This document shows, in pieces, positions 1 through 11,973 of a stretch of 64,000 bases of DNA. A program made the translations under genes and the position numbers. The notes below the pieces were generated by a model. The model saw only the letters and a list, made by a program, of their open reading frames with translations. It was not told the origin of the DNA and searched no databases. This DNA comes from Owenia fusiformis. Taxonomy: Eukaryota; Annelida; Polychaeta; Sabellida; Oweniidae. The DNA is taken from assembly GCA_903813345.2 (NCBI GenBank), contig CAIIXF020000001.1, positions 45,341,885-45,405,884 of the forward strand. Direction: 5' to 3'. Position 1 is the first letter of the stretch. Every line of letters begins with the position of its first letter.

Positions 1-375
1 TTACAAATATGACTAAAGATTCTCGAAACAAACTGTTTCATGTGCATTTAAAATCACGCATTGATTTCTGATTATTCATCATTCATAAAGTCAAACAATC
101 AGCGTTAGTAGGTGTTCACTACAGAGAGGGTAATTTATACAGAAGTCAATAGAGTTAATGCATAGTTAGGGTTATCTACTAGAGACAAGTGTTCATTAAA
201 GAGAGGTGTTCACTAAGACAGGTTTAACTGTACATTGATATGAAGTTCATAAAGGAGTGGTTCCTTTCAACACATTATGTACATAAATGTTTGGAAGTAT
301 CTATATTTATTTAACATTATACCTTGCATAATATCAAAGAAGAAAATACCCTACATAGTTGACCTTGATCCAATA

Positions 376-580
376 CTGTATAAGTGGTAATTTTGCCTAA
401 TCATTTAATTTGCCTATTTCCTAATTTTTGACAGGTTCGGAAAATTAAATGTCGGAAATAGTGTCTTTATAATGTTATCCAATGGGAGGTTTCTTGTCAT
501 TAGGAAAATTAAAATTAGGAAAGTGATGAAATTTGACCATTCGGAAAATTAACCACTCGGATTAAATACCACTTATACAG
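376..580. mobile_element. Small mariner-type MITE, 205 bp, TA target duplication
   Basis: Terminal inverted repeats CTGTATAAGTGG and CCACTTATACAG match perfectly, and the similarity continues inward (GTAATTTT against AAATAC). TA flanks both ends (374-375 and 581-582), as expected of the Tc1/mariner superfamily. There is no coding capacity. The internal motif TTCGG(A/T)AAATT and the end TTACTTATACAGTG recur near 59,730-59,780, suggesting a degraded relative there. Confidence 0.65.
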
Positions 581-1934
581 TAATATATTGATTCATGTTA
601 ACATGCACCAAGAAATGTTCAAATGAAAATAGAATGTTCATTTGTTATCAATATGCAGCAGGATAATGATATATACTCTTTTTGATATTATATCTTTCAA
701 ATAAATACCTTGAAAGCATCATATTATAACAACACTGTATAAAGCAAGAGTCAAAGGGAATTGAGGTGTGACACAACATTTACAATTGGAAGACCAATAT
801 GTTCTTTATCATTCCATATTAATGATGTCTCTAAAAAGAACTATGGTATTTATCTTATCAAATAAGGGTAGTACTATTTAAGATTTTAAGGAGGTGGCCC
901 TCTAAATTACCTCTGTTCAAAATGTCTCGAGGTACATTCCAGTTTTTTAGCTGATTTTTTTTCCCAAAATGATACATCAATACTGGCTTCCGAGAAAAAA
1001 AAACCTTAAGTAGTCTTCCATCCTCGGATTTCAGGGGCTACGTGGAAATACTACTGAGTTTGAGTACAAGTAATAATAAAAAATGCAGTCATTAGCACAA
1101 AGATGAGCAGATTACTCTATAGCCCTGTCTTGGTTGACATTATTGCGAGGTTACCTTCATATCAACATTCAGCTTACGATCAATAATTATAATTATAGCC
1201 AATGGTGTTTGATACGCCACTATAACTAGATAGTGTAGATGTTGCCATGCATATATCTCAAGATCTACAACAGCCAGTGCCACGAAACGTTAAAGAGAAA
1301 ATTGTCACTATATTCAAGATTTACAATACATGTATAAGGTAGATATCAAAAAACTATATATATGAGACCTATATCCTAAATTAAAGAATGCCACAAAATC
1401 AGACAGATAGTTCAAATTCTAGTGAACAGAGAATCTTAAGAATGGGTAACCAAAGCTCAAAGGGACATCCCCTTGCCAGATCATTGATTAGAAACATGAG
1501 ATCACTTTTTATCGATATCCAGGTTCACAATATTTATCAACCTAAGCGCTAAGGGTAACGTCCTGTTGTTATTCAAGCAATAAAAACATGAATTAAACAG
1601 CGATCATATGACCTTAATCAATGAGACATCATGATTTTGTAAAAATAGCATCTGTATCTTTACATGCCTCAGCGCAGTTTCCATGTTCTGAAATGCTTCC
1701 TGAATCTGAGATCTATTTATACAGGATTTTTGCATAAATCGAAATGAACGTAATTGAGCGTGTCTTTATATATGATAGAAATATTGCCTTCACACTGATG
1801 GCTTTAAGTCTAGCACCAAATGAAACATCTAGGGAAAGAATTGAAGCAATTCTGTGTTTTCCGATATAAATGCATTTAATTAACAAGGTAAAGTCATCTA
1901 TGAGCATGAAAGTAAATGATGTGCTGAATTAGCA

Positions 1935-2110
1935 GAAAGATCATTTAGGTAGACTGATAAATTTATCCATTAGCAGATCATTTAGTTAGACCTATAAAAA
2001 TGTACATAGCAGATCATTTAGTTAGACCTATAAAAATGTGCACAGCAGATCATTTAGTTAGACCTATAAAAAGGTGCATTAGTAGATCATTTAGTTAAAC
2101 CATAAACATG
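1935..2110. repeat. 36-bp tandem repeat, about 5 copies
   Basis: The unit contains GCAGATCATTTAGTTAGACC and then a TATAAAAATGT-type tail. Unit starts fall near 1937, 1973, 2009, 2045 and 2082. The outer copies are more diverged than the central three. It is an intronic minisatellite with no evident function. Confidence 0.75.
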
Positions 2111-2941
2111 GTAGCCACAAAATTGAAATTTACATCCAGAAAAAAGTCAAAATGATAAAATGATGTAAATGTTCGATTCCCATTCTTTTATACTGAACAA
2201 CAATTATTTATGAAATCTTATTACAAGTTTGAAACAGTCTAATAAACAATTAACGCTCTGTGCTATGCTTTCAAAGTGAAATTCCCTAGAAGGTGATTAT
2301 GGAAGATACCTTTATGATACCCACAGAGACCAATAGGCAAGTATGGTATATAGTAAATAGTACATATATGTATGCAGCACACAGTACTGCAAACTGACAA
2401 GTTGACAACATAACATGCTGAAGATCTGATGCAGGAGATGTGGTTATCATAAAGCTTATAATGTGTTATTGATCTACAAGAAGGTCAAAAGAAAAGTGCC
2501 AGAAGAGAAACCAAAAACTACCTGTAGATCAACATGATATCAGGTATGCTACATGCTACAACTACATCTACACAAAGAGAAGCATACCAACTTAGTATAT
2601 GCATTATGTGCAAAGCTCTCTTTAAAAGAAGCAGAATCAAACTATTGCAAAGGATAAATACTAAGATGTGCATTAATATATAATACAGATAATGCAACTG
2701 CCATGCTTAATATATATAGTAAATAATGCACATTGGTCATATACATGTAGATTAAGCATACATTTACTATGTCATGCATACATTTAAATATATATAGGCA
2801 AACATTACATGCAAAGTAGGCATACAACTGTTAACACATGCAGTTGTGCAAGAGAAGACATCTACATCTACCAGCAGAAAGACAGAAGGACAGACACAAT
2901 GCCCAACATGCAGCAACACTGAGACGTACACGCATCCCTAC

Positions 2942-3040
2942 CTTAAATGAATAATCTAATCTGACTAGGAAGGGAAATGTGATGGCTTGTAATATCCTCT
3001 TCTCATTTAGAGTATGCTCTACCTGTTTTAATTTGACCAC
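2942..3040 (-). CDS. PRKACA: PKA catalytic subunit, exon 4b (mutually exclusive cassette, consensus-like)
   Basis: 99 nt, 33 codons, phase 0 at both ends. It begins [17 protein letters not shown] and ends [12 protein letters not shown], which corresponds to residues 79-111 of the mammalian kinase (B and C helices and strand 4 of the small lobe). It keeps the C-helix glutamate (HTLNE, Glu91 in mammalian numbering), which pairs with the ATP-binding lysine in exon 3, and the spine leucines at positions matching 95 and 106. The acceptor reads TTTTCCAG and the donor AAG|GTAGGG. It is the more consensus-like of two adjacent homologous exons; the other is 4a at 3110-3208. Length and phase match the vertebrate exon. 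The following exons are outside the window. Confidence 0.95.
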
Positions 3041-3109
3041 CTGGAAAAGAGCATATAAATAATTACTTACATACTTTAACATGGACAGAAATTCTACCTA
3101 GGGACCTAC
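3041..3109 (-). other. 69-nt intron separating the two alternative exons 4a and 4b
   Basis: Read on the minus strand it starts GTAGGTCC and ends CTCTTTTCCAG. It is much shorter than the neighbouring introns (1.6 to 6.7 kb). Such a short gap can prevent both exons being spliced together by steric hindrance, a known way of enforcing mutually exclusive choice. That this operates here is inference. Inclusion of both exons would keep the reading frame, so exclusion would have to come from splicing rather than nonsense-mediated decay. Confidence 0.8.
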
Positions 3110-3208
3110 CTTAAAATGATAACCTAGGCTCACTAACATAGGGAAAGAAACGGACTGTAAGATTTTCTTCTCGTAGAGTGTATGCTCTACCTGCTTTAGT
3201 TTTATTAC
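3110..3208 (-). CDS. PRKACA: PKA catalytic subunit, exon 4a (mutually exclusive cassette, divergent)
   Basis: 99 nt, 33 codons, phase 0 at both ends, like exon 4b. It begins [17 protein letters not shown] and ends [12 protein letters not shown]. By my count 23 of 33 residues match exon 4b. The C-helix glutamate (HTLYE), the leucine of ILQ and the leucine of LVSLG are conserved, so a kinase made with 4a should still be catalytically competent. Changes lie at positions matching mammalian 90 (Asn to Tyr), 93, 97-99, 102 (Phe to Met), 105 (to Ser), 107 (to Gly) and 109 (to His). Splice sites are good: acceptor GTTTTCAG, donor AAG|GTAGGT. There is no stop or frameshift, and substitutions are largely conservative, arguing against a pseudo-exon. 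From memory, Aplysia PKA C transcripts also show alternative internal cassettes. Confidence 0.93.
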
Positions 3209-4799
3209 CTGAAAACATCACAAAATTAGAGGCAAAAAATCAAATTATCATTATAATATGCACATACACTTGTTTGATAGGTGTCAAAACTGAAACAGAA
3301 CACCTCAAGTCATCATGGTAAACCAAAGATCTCATTTCCTCTCAGTCTTGAGATAGCAAAACGAAATATGTGATGAGTATCAGAATGACTTCAAGTTAAT
3401 TTATGCCTATCTGTTTTATTGTAATCGGTAAAAATTGTCAAATTTTGTCATAAATTTTGTGATTTCTCGTTGCCAATGTTAATTTCAGTGATATTAATGG
3501 TGACAAAGGTTGGCAAAAGTACATTTGCTAATTTGAACATTTCGTTTGGAGCTCTAAGTGGTAACAACCTAGAAGGACAATGCAAAGCAACAATTTCATT
3601 TATAAACTGATAATCATGGCATCCAGGTATAATTACGATAACAATAGACAGTGGGGATTCTGTTGCAACTTCTCCAGGGATAAATTTTTTCTATATTGGT
3701 TTCTAAGGTGACTGTTTCTCTCTCTTATTTCCAGGTATCTGAACTAATCATGAGATATTTATCAAGATTTATAGTACTTTAACATCAAGCAATTCTCTAC
3801 CTTTCCTGGAAAGGTTTTATTGATTGTTCTAAAGTGCATCCATTCATCTTGATATTAAGCTTGGGTGCTATCGAAATGGTCAAAGTTCTTCTTAAAAAAT
3901 AATTATTTTGAGACTGCTCTTATAATTTTCTTCAATTTCTGATATGATACAATTGTAATAGCAGGCTTAACTAAACTCTTGATTCACAACAATGTCACAA
4001 ATTTGTTATTGCGTTATGTCTCTATGTATTCTTTATGATGTGACTGTCCTCATAATAGTATGTGACTGTATTAATTGATTCACAGGTTTCAGTTATTTCA
4101 GCCTGTGTACTTCAGAAGGTGATGATGCTTTGAACTGTTAGTTCATGAACAAATACTGAAATTACTATTGATTTTTCTCATGTAATTAACATAAACATTT
4201 TGCATTAGGCTTCCTGTGATAAATAGGAAGAAACAGTTACAACTCGACAAACAAATTTTGGAATGGGAGGGGATGAGACATAATCAACTCCTCTTTTAAT
4301 TTCAAGGAAAGGGTAAATTATTGCTTTCAAATCAAAATAAAAGAATTGTGAAAATTAAACATGAGAAAATTTAAGGCTAGAGGTTCTACTAAAAATGAAT
4401 TCAAATTGTTTCAATCTTTACGTTTAGATTTAGGCATAACCATCTCGCATGAATGCAGTTTTCTCTTTCTCTGTTATCCCCTGATACACCGAGATGCCCA
4501 AAATGCTTCAATCCATAGTTTTCTATTACACACTGTTCAACGTTGACATGCTAAGAATTTTGTTTTTATCACTTCAGGGACTGGTTATGCCTATGTGAGG
4601 TTCTCAATGTTATGGATGTTATGTCCAATCCCGTCCCATCCAGAAAGAAAACTCTAAGAGGGATGAGAAAATATCAAGAAACAGTGACATCCCTGTAATC
4701 AACTTAAGAACATGTGATGGAAATGATTTTGAGAGTAATAGCTGAGCTTTGAATCTGTCTCTTATTTGTACTGTTATAAAAGAGAGAAGGAAAGTTTAC
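3209..4799 (-). other. Intron between exon 3 and exon 4a
   Basis: A 1.6-kb intron, donor AAG|GTAAAC, acceptor GTTTTCAG. I see no gene or recognisable repeat in it. Short ORFs here show no family resemblance. Confidence 0.8.
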
Positions 4800-4928
4800 C
4801 TTTTGTTTATCCAATATTTTCATAGCATAATATTCTTTTGTGGCTTTATGTTGTACTAGCATTACTCTACCAAATGAACCTGTTCCTAAAGTTTTGATTC
4901 TGTCGAAGTCATCTAATGAGGCAGTATT
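4800..4928 (-). CDS. PRKACA: PKA catalytic subunit, exon 3 (glycine loop and ATP-binding lysine)
   Basis: 129 nt, 43 codons, phase 0 at both ends. It begins [20 protein letters not shown], continues [17 protein letters not shown] and ends ILDKQK. It contains the nucleotide-binding glycine loop (GTGSFGRV), which clamps the ATP phosphates, and the invariant lysine of AMK (Lys72 in mammals). Acceptor is ATTCCAG|AAT, donor AAG|GTAAAC. Length and borders match the vertebrate gene. The VQHK spelling is typical of invertebrate PKA. It joins exon 2 upstream (ending PAQ) and either 4a or 4b downstream. Confidence 0.97.
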
Positions 4929-7900
4929 CTGGAATATACAGACAGAAAAAAATGTTAAAATGAGGTGTTAACACATGACTAATGCAGCAACATATAAATG
5001 GTTATAAAAGTGTAACCATTATTACAATTGGTAACACTGACCAATCAGACAGTCACCATAGTGGCAATAACATCATTTCATTATTTCACCTCTCTTTTAT
5101 AAAAAGATATAAAAAGAAAATATTGTTACAAAGAAGAATTTTTGTTGCTAATAACTTCAAAACTACTCAAATGAGTCATATTCTTTTGAACTACATGCAG
5201 ATATCTTTATGTTCATAATGTGTTATACTGTTAAATGTGAGAAGCCTTATAGCATAATATAGATTAAGGTGATACTGAGGCCTTAGATAACCTCACATAT
5301 TAGCAACAGCAACAATGTTGGCCGATGTTATAATCTTAGTAAAGTATTCAATAACAATGATTTTATTTACATATTAAAACCAAGGCAGCAAAGGTAAAAT
5401 TTGAAAAATATGGGCAGCTGAACATTTTGATCATCCTAATCCTTCAGGATTCTATATGTCATCATCATCAATATCCTTTCCAAGAGCTTGACTTTGTCAA
5501 TATTAGAGACAATTCAGTTCAGACTATATCTAATCAGAAAATACCTATAAATACCTTTAAATATCATAAGGCTACATGTGAGACTGTTAGATCTAACCAG
5601 CATTAAAACTATAAAATCATCTGTGACAGGGCAGTGTGACTAACTGACACTGTTAAACCAATGAATTTGACATTCATTTACGCATATAGTAATACCTTGA
5701 TGGTTCAAGATGGTTAACATGGGGAAAGAACATCTCATCTTGAATAAGTGAAGATGTGATAATCATGATAAGCATTAGAATAGCTCTATTATACAATTTT
5801 TGAAAGTATGGAAGTTCAAATCTGTAACATGGCAATAACCCAAACATTCCAACATAATACCTGTATATCATCCAAAGTTGATGATAATGAAAAAAAACAA
5901 TTCTGCATACACGTTGTAATTTATGTTCTTATATGAAGGAAGATTCAATATCAAATTATGGGTGTTTTTATAGTTTCTAATTGATCATGATTTCATCATT
6001 CAATATATCAGTTTTTGAAGGAACATTCATCCATGATAATTTCAATATTGTTGGAATATTACAAGATGTAACTGAATTGACAGCATTCTCCCAAGCATAA
6101 AGCAACTGAACACTGTTGAAAATTTGAAGATAACAAGGTTGTCAATACAAAATATTGAGATATTTTGCCAAAATAGGTAAAATTGGGATGTTGTGTTTTG
6201 TTGAATAAATTACCTGGCAGAGGTGATGGATGTTTAGCCCATACTTGTTCAAAGATTCCATCTAATGAAGGCCATTTCCATGTTATATGAACAATGTTGA
6301 CATGTTGCTAACAAATGTGAAAAAAAACACATAAACATATTTTATTATTCATTGGATTGTTTTAATTGATGTCTACTGAATACTGAATTTTGGCCAAACA
6401 GTAAAATGTGAATACACCATGTCAATATGATCAACATCCATTAGTGGTTCATGGCATATATTCAGATATCATATAACAGGGAATAATAACTTATCAGGAA
6501 GAGAGCTGCTAATTAATTGCAAATACAGTACAGTGTGTATTTGCATAATAGAAAGGTGTATTCTTCAGTCAGTGTTATAACATACCCAATGATATAACAC
6601 CAGCCAGCAGAAATAACGAAAGTTGAATATTCTTTAGTTTGACAAAAATGTTCTTTTGTCAAACCTTTATAATTTGTATTATTGCTTGTAGAGGGTATTG
6701 AAGCATACTGATTTTTCAGAGTTCCCCTTAATCTGAATCCTGTTAGCTTTCTTCTGGAGATATTATAGAGGCTGTTGAACCCATAACTGGATAGAACATA
6801 TGTTGATGGTTATTATGTTGTGAAGACTTCACAATTAGAGCTCTTTTACCAGACTTAACAATAACTGATTCCATGTTTTGTTTCATGAATCCAAAGCTCA
6901 ATATGCTACTTTGATTATGTTAACTTCCATATGTTTAGTGAGTTAATATGTACTTGGGATGCTGGGATGGTTTTTCAAAATTGGATTAAGTACCTTAAGT
7001 ACCATAATAAAATTTTGATTTCAAATCAAAGCATCGGATAAGTGTTCTGAATGTACCTGGTTGGCACATAGGCTATAAAAAGCTTCAATGGGACTCTCAT
7101 CATTATGAACACTGTCATAAAGTGTTATCAGCTTATGTTTGCCTTGCTAGTGAGTCTAAGCCTATGTGGCTATATATAGCTGACTTTATTGATGTTCCCA
7201 GAGCTGAGCTGTGCATACATTTTGCTTATACTGGCTCAGTACATCTCCTATATAATGCACAATACCTAGCACTTGCCAACAATATTGATTTAACTTTAAC
7301 CATAAAGGATCCCATGTAATACTGTTGGTGTGTTTGTTTCCCAAAAGAAAAACAAGTTCAAGGGTGAGCAAGTGTGAACACTAGCTAGGTACACATAATT
7401 GTCATTAGCAACAAAATTCATACCCTGCTCAAGATCTTGACTACATCTTAACTCTTTAAATAAGAGATGATTAATTGTATTTAAATCTAGCCTACTTAGG
7501 ATATGTCAATTGTGCTGGTGATTCAAGGTGCAAAATACCAGTGCTCTGACCAACTTACCATATTTGCACAACATACAGCTGTATATTAAATGTTATTATA
7601 ACCCTCATATTATCAACATAATTCAACGGAATAACCTAATACCTATGATTACCAAATGATCTGAGATGGGATTGGTTTAAGCTATTAAATCATGTAAAAT
7701 TGTTACTTTGTGATTGCAACCAAAAAAAAGAAATGAAAAAATAGAACATTGATGACAAAGTTCTTGTAGATTATAAGTTTTTAACACATATGTATCCGAG
7801 ATAACTTTCACATGGTTATGAAGAACATTCAACATGTCCTCTATATTTGACACAGGTGGAGATAAATGGTGACAAATTGTTGGAGTCAACCAAGGAGGAT

Positions 7901-8564
7901 TGGAAGCCAGGGTTCCAACTCGATATTCTTTAATCTCCACGCATGCGTCATTTGCTATTCGTGTCTGTATAATTTGTACGACTGCATGGAGAATGACCCG
8001 ATACTCTCCAACAAAGCTATCGCTAGGTGATTGTTTTGCAGAATATCGGTGTTGCATTCTGGGAGCCAATCCTCCTTGGAGTCAACATAGCCAAATAAAG
8101 CTATAATAAATGTACTGTGCTGCTATAAGTTGATAAGTGTTTGCTCAATGTAGTTCTGTATATTTTACATACAAATTGCAAACAAGTGTTCTGAATAGTG
8201 CCAGTTATCATATTTACATTTAAAGAAAATAATATACTTAAAATAGATTTACTTAAAGAAAACAATGGGGTCACCAGGGACGTTAATCTATGTAGCCACA
8301 TAAAAACTGGTGTCAATGTCCTAACATGTTATAGTCTAGCTGGTGCAAACAGATTTTCAAATTTCAATGAAACAATATGCTGCACCCAATTGGTTTATTG
8401 ATAGGCACAGGTCACTGCTTGTTATTTACTGAATTTCAAATGAGCATATATCACAAGAACTTGTATCTTATGGCTTGCTCTTCACTTCAGGTTATGACAC
8501 AGTTTGAAACCCCCAAAGGACTAGGACTTTATTTATATTTATGAAGAATGTGTTAAGTCTGTAC
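4929..8564 (-). other. Intron between exon 2 and exon 3
   Basis: A 3.6-kb intron, donor CAG|GTACAG. It contains one well-bounded hAT-type MITE at 7891-8078. No additional kinase-like exon was found. The remainder is AT-rich and featureless by eye. Confidence 0.75.
7891..8078. mobile_element. hAT-type MITE, 188 bp, with perfect 8-bp target duplication
   Basis: Perfect 13-bp terminal inverted repeats CAAGGAGGATTGG and CCAATCCTCCTTG. The 8-bp sequence GAGTCAAC occurs on both sides (7883-7890 and 8079-8086). An 8-bp duplication is the mark of the hAT superfamily. A second internal inverted pair (CGATATTC and GAATATCG) is visible. It cannot encode a transposase. The perfect ends and duplication suggest a fairly young insertion in the PKA intron. 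Confidence 0.88.
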
Positions 8565-8626
8565 CTGTGCTGGTTTGTCCCATTTCTCTTGGAACTCTTG
8601 TTTGGCTTGGGCAAGGAATTCTTTAA
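8565..8626 (-). CDS. PRKACA: PKA catalytic subunit, exon 2 (N-terminal A helix)
   Basis: 62 nt, entered in phase 1 and left in phase 0, the same size and phase as the vertebrate exon as I recall it. It completes the codon begun by the first exon and then reads KEFLAQAKQEFQEKWDKPAQ, the amphipathic A helix that packs on the kinase core. The tryptophan of EKWDKP matches the conserved Trp30. Acceptor GTTTTCAG, donor CAG|GTACAG. With exon 1c the junction codon is Val (VKEFLAQ, canonical), with 1a it is Leu and with 1b it is Phe. Confidence 0.95.
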
Positions 8627-9401
8627 CTGAAAACACAAAACAAAACATTATGATAGAAATAAGAAATACAAGTAAATATTTCTCATTGCAAACATTGTTA
8701 ATATTTTGTTCACTATAAATTTAACAAGACAAAAATATATGCTTAGTGTTTTAGAGTGTCAATGTTAACCCCTATGGCTTAGAATGTTTAGAAAATAAAG
8801 TGCAATATCAAAATAACAAGATAAAAATATGATTATGCTTAAGTGTTTTTAAGAGTCCTGTATTGAACTTAAAATAATGTTATTCTTTGAGAATAGTGCA
8901 ACTTTTCCGATAAATCTGTATTATAATTCTCTGCTATTCCAGTTTATAATAAAAACATATTTTTCTAAGTTGATGTAGATATACTATTACAGTTATTCTC
9001 CAGGGTCAAATTACAAATTTATTTAAACAATTTTTTCTACTTGTTGCATTGAAGAGAATTCAAGATATTAGAAATGTTTCTCTACTCAATTTTTCAAATT
9101 AAATGAATTTTACCCTATACGGAGACAGAGCTCTCTCTACGTAACACGGTTACAATGACGAACACATCTATTTGTTTAAAATATGGATTGACATTAGCTT
9201 CTGATGATACCTGAAAACATGAATCTATCAAGCCAGATTGAATCAAAACATTGTGAAATCTACATACAAAAATGTAGAAACACCATTTGTGATACTACCC
9301 AACTGTATTTATCATTTCTCATCAGGCAGATGCAAGTTCATAGAAAATGAGAGTGAATAAAAGTCATCAGATGTCAGGGTGAGACACAAATACAACAGAG
9401 T

Positions 9402-9921
9402 CACACCGGAATAGCCTGACAACGGTAAAGTCAGATACCGTTGTCACAAATGGCAGACATAACCGTCGCTTCAATCAACGCTTTAATCATTTGGTTCTCA
9501 TATTATGGGATTTTATCGTTGCTAATTCTGTGCATGCATTAAGCTCTTGTGTTGATGTATCATATGAAATCCCAATTTCGAGCAAATTGGGTTGTGAATC
9601 GCTATAATATAGCATCTTCGATATCATCAATGACATGGAATCTGAATTTGAAATAATTTACAAAGACAACGGCATATGGTAATTCAGTGTCCGTTGTCCC
9701 GTATCTCATTTTGATCAGTTAAATTAAAGACTGATTCGATGGTAGAACATTATTATCTGTACAATGAGTATAAAGACCTTTGATTGATTGTTGTTCCAAG
9801 GGAATTTAGTCTGGGTGCTCTATAAATATTCAGTTCACAAAACTCTAATTGAAGCGACGGTTATGTCCACCATTTGTGACAACAGTATCTGACTTTACCA
9901 TTGTCAGGCTATTTCGGTGTG
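9402..9921. mobile_element. Non-autonomous DNA transposon, 520 bp, CACACCG ends, 5-bp duplication
   Basis: Long imperfect terminal inverted repeats of about 75 bp start CACACCGGAATAGCCTGACA on the left and CACACCGAAATAGCCTGACA on the right arm read inward. The 5-bp sequence AGAGT is duplicated at 9397-9401 and 9922-9926. No coding capacity. CAC ends with a 5-bp duplication are characteristic of the Transib superfamily, but other superfamilies are possible and the assignment is inference. Confidence 0.8.
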
Positions 9922-11825
9922 AGAGTGAAGAAAAGTACATTGAAAGGAAAGATACAGAAGAAAAGAGGATCAGGGATTCCTTTGTAAAATTTACAATATT
10001 TTTTATAATATGAGGTTAAATTTGCTCATATTTTCAGACAATAATGTGACAACGATTCAAGGAATCCTGAATCTAGGTAGAATTACTTACAAGGAATAGG
10101 TCCCTTTTTGCCATTGCGTATGCCTTGATGAAAAATGATATATTTAGCATGCAATATAGTTCATGCAACGTGAGGCAACATTTCACACATAGTATTTAGA
10201 GGTAAAACTAGACAACAGCAACGCCAAAGCGTAGCAAATCTCATCGAACAGCCATGGCTGGCATTTTTACAAACAAGTATAGTAAAAATCGAAAAATACA
10301 CAAAAATGGCCACCATTTTCAAAATGGTAAACTAACTAGCCAAATTGTCATCAGAAAGTGTAATATGCTTCTAAGTAGGCACAAATAGAATTTCAACAAA
10401 ATCGCACACACTAGCTAAAAAGTCATAAGACAGTGTGCCATGCTTATGAGTATTCACAAATCGAATATGAACAAAATTGCTCTATTACTTTTTGAGTTAT
10501 AGTAAATAATGTAAAATAACACACGTAAAAATGGTGGCCATATCATCAGAGTTGCATATTGAGCTTTATGTAGGTATTATACGGACAGAGACATTCCCTA
10601 TATCCCTCCCAACTTTGTTCGATGGGATAATACAGTAACAGAACAACCAGAATCTGATTGAAATCATACATAGGCCAAGTGACCTACACATGAACTGGTC
10701 AACAATTGATTGAATTCTGTCAATATAAAACAGTATAATTCAAGTCTAATTGTAACAGGAACATTCCTTTTCAGATAAATATTTAAGAATGGGTGAACGT
10801 GAGATGAAATATTATCCTAAACCAACTGAAAATGTAATATCGAAATTACTGTTTTTCCAAGAAGATGGTCCTTTTAACTGGCATACTGCTAATACAGGTA
10901 TAAAGGATGACACACTAATCAGCTGTGATATTATTGATTGAAAGACATTCCACTACATTGCTTGAGCAAGAGTGCCATTCATAAATCATCTTTCATACAG
11001 AAAGTTGTTATTCAGTCTGCTCTTGCTCAGAGTTCATAATTTGATATGATATATCATCTTACATATCAATCATTTCATTGTAAATACATGTCTTATACAT
11101 AATTGTTTAAACATGGAAGAAATACAATTATGTACATTTCATACATTTAACTTAATCACTATCTGTGTATAACATGTGATTAATTATCATGCAACACATT
11201 ATTAAAATTCAGTTGATACAATATAATTTAATGAATGAACAGAGGATTGACAATTATTGCTTATGTTTCATGCTTATCAGTATAATTTTAGTTACCATGG
11301 CAACCACATTTCTGATTCTTCAGAAGCTGATGATGGATGACAATAGATTGTTCCAATAGCTAGAGTACTTCAACTGAAGCAATATACTATGGAGATGGAG
11401 ATTTATACTCCTTCATAGACACAATGTGAATGAATATATGTATCAATACAAGAAAATAAAATTGATTATACTGTACAGTAATCACAGGCTGGTATCGAAA
11501 GATTTGTCCGCTGTGACGGAGCATGCTATTTTTCATAAAAACACTAAGAATGCTTCACGATTTATTTTTTAACTCATATGTTTCGTTATATCAAAGATAA
11601 TTACTTACTCCATGCAATGGATATATCATTTGCGTGTAACCTTCACTTCTGTTTGAAGTCCAATAACGCTAGGAGTAAAATCTATTGAAAACGGCGCCAG
11701 AGTATCAAACTCTAAAATGTATCATTTCCGTTTTAACTTTTTAATGGCATGATATAGTGACACGATAATATTAACATATGTTTTCAGCATAACTCTGAAT
11801 GTATTAATGAGATATTAATGCATTG

Positions 11826-11973
11826 GGTCTTTTTAATTTTTTCTATAAAAAATAATGTTAATATTTTTTGTCCACTGTGACGGAGCATTTTCACAGTTCA
11901 CATTTGCAACTGCTCCGTCACAGCGGACAAAAAAATTAAACATTATTTTTTATAAAAGAATTAAAAAGACCAA
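11826..11973. repeat. Inner hairpin within the 11.5-12.8 kb element
   Basis: An inverted repeat with arms of about 55 nt (TTTTCTATAAAAAATAATGT against ACATTATTTTTTATAAAAGA) surrounds a short loop. Each arm carries a copy of the GTGACGGAGCA motif found near the element's outer ends. It looks like a smaller copy of the terminal module nested head-to-head inside the same element. Confidence 0.75.

Larger units (their letters stand above)
1..2941. other. Intron of the PKA gene downstream of exon 4b (left edge of window)
   Basis: This follows exon 4b in transcript order. I looked on the minus strand for the next kinase exon (the conserved DNSNLYMVMEYV region) and did not find it, so the remaining exons should lie beyond the left edge. 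The stretch holds a small TA-flanked MITE at 376-580 and a short tandem repeat at 1935-2110. The rest is AT-rich with nothing further I can support. Confidence 0.6.

Noticed and set aside
2642-2827. A third alternative copy of PKA exon 4
   Set aside because: I searched the minus strand downstream of 4b for another VKLKQ/EHTL block with splice sites and found none. The ORF there is unrelated.
7677-8106. 130-codon minus-strand ORF and its plus-strand shadow
   Set aside because: It spans the hAT MITE and its flank; the central part is MITE sequence and no family is recognisable.
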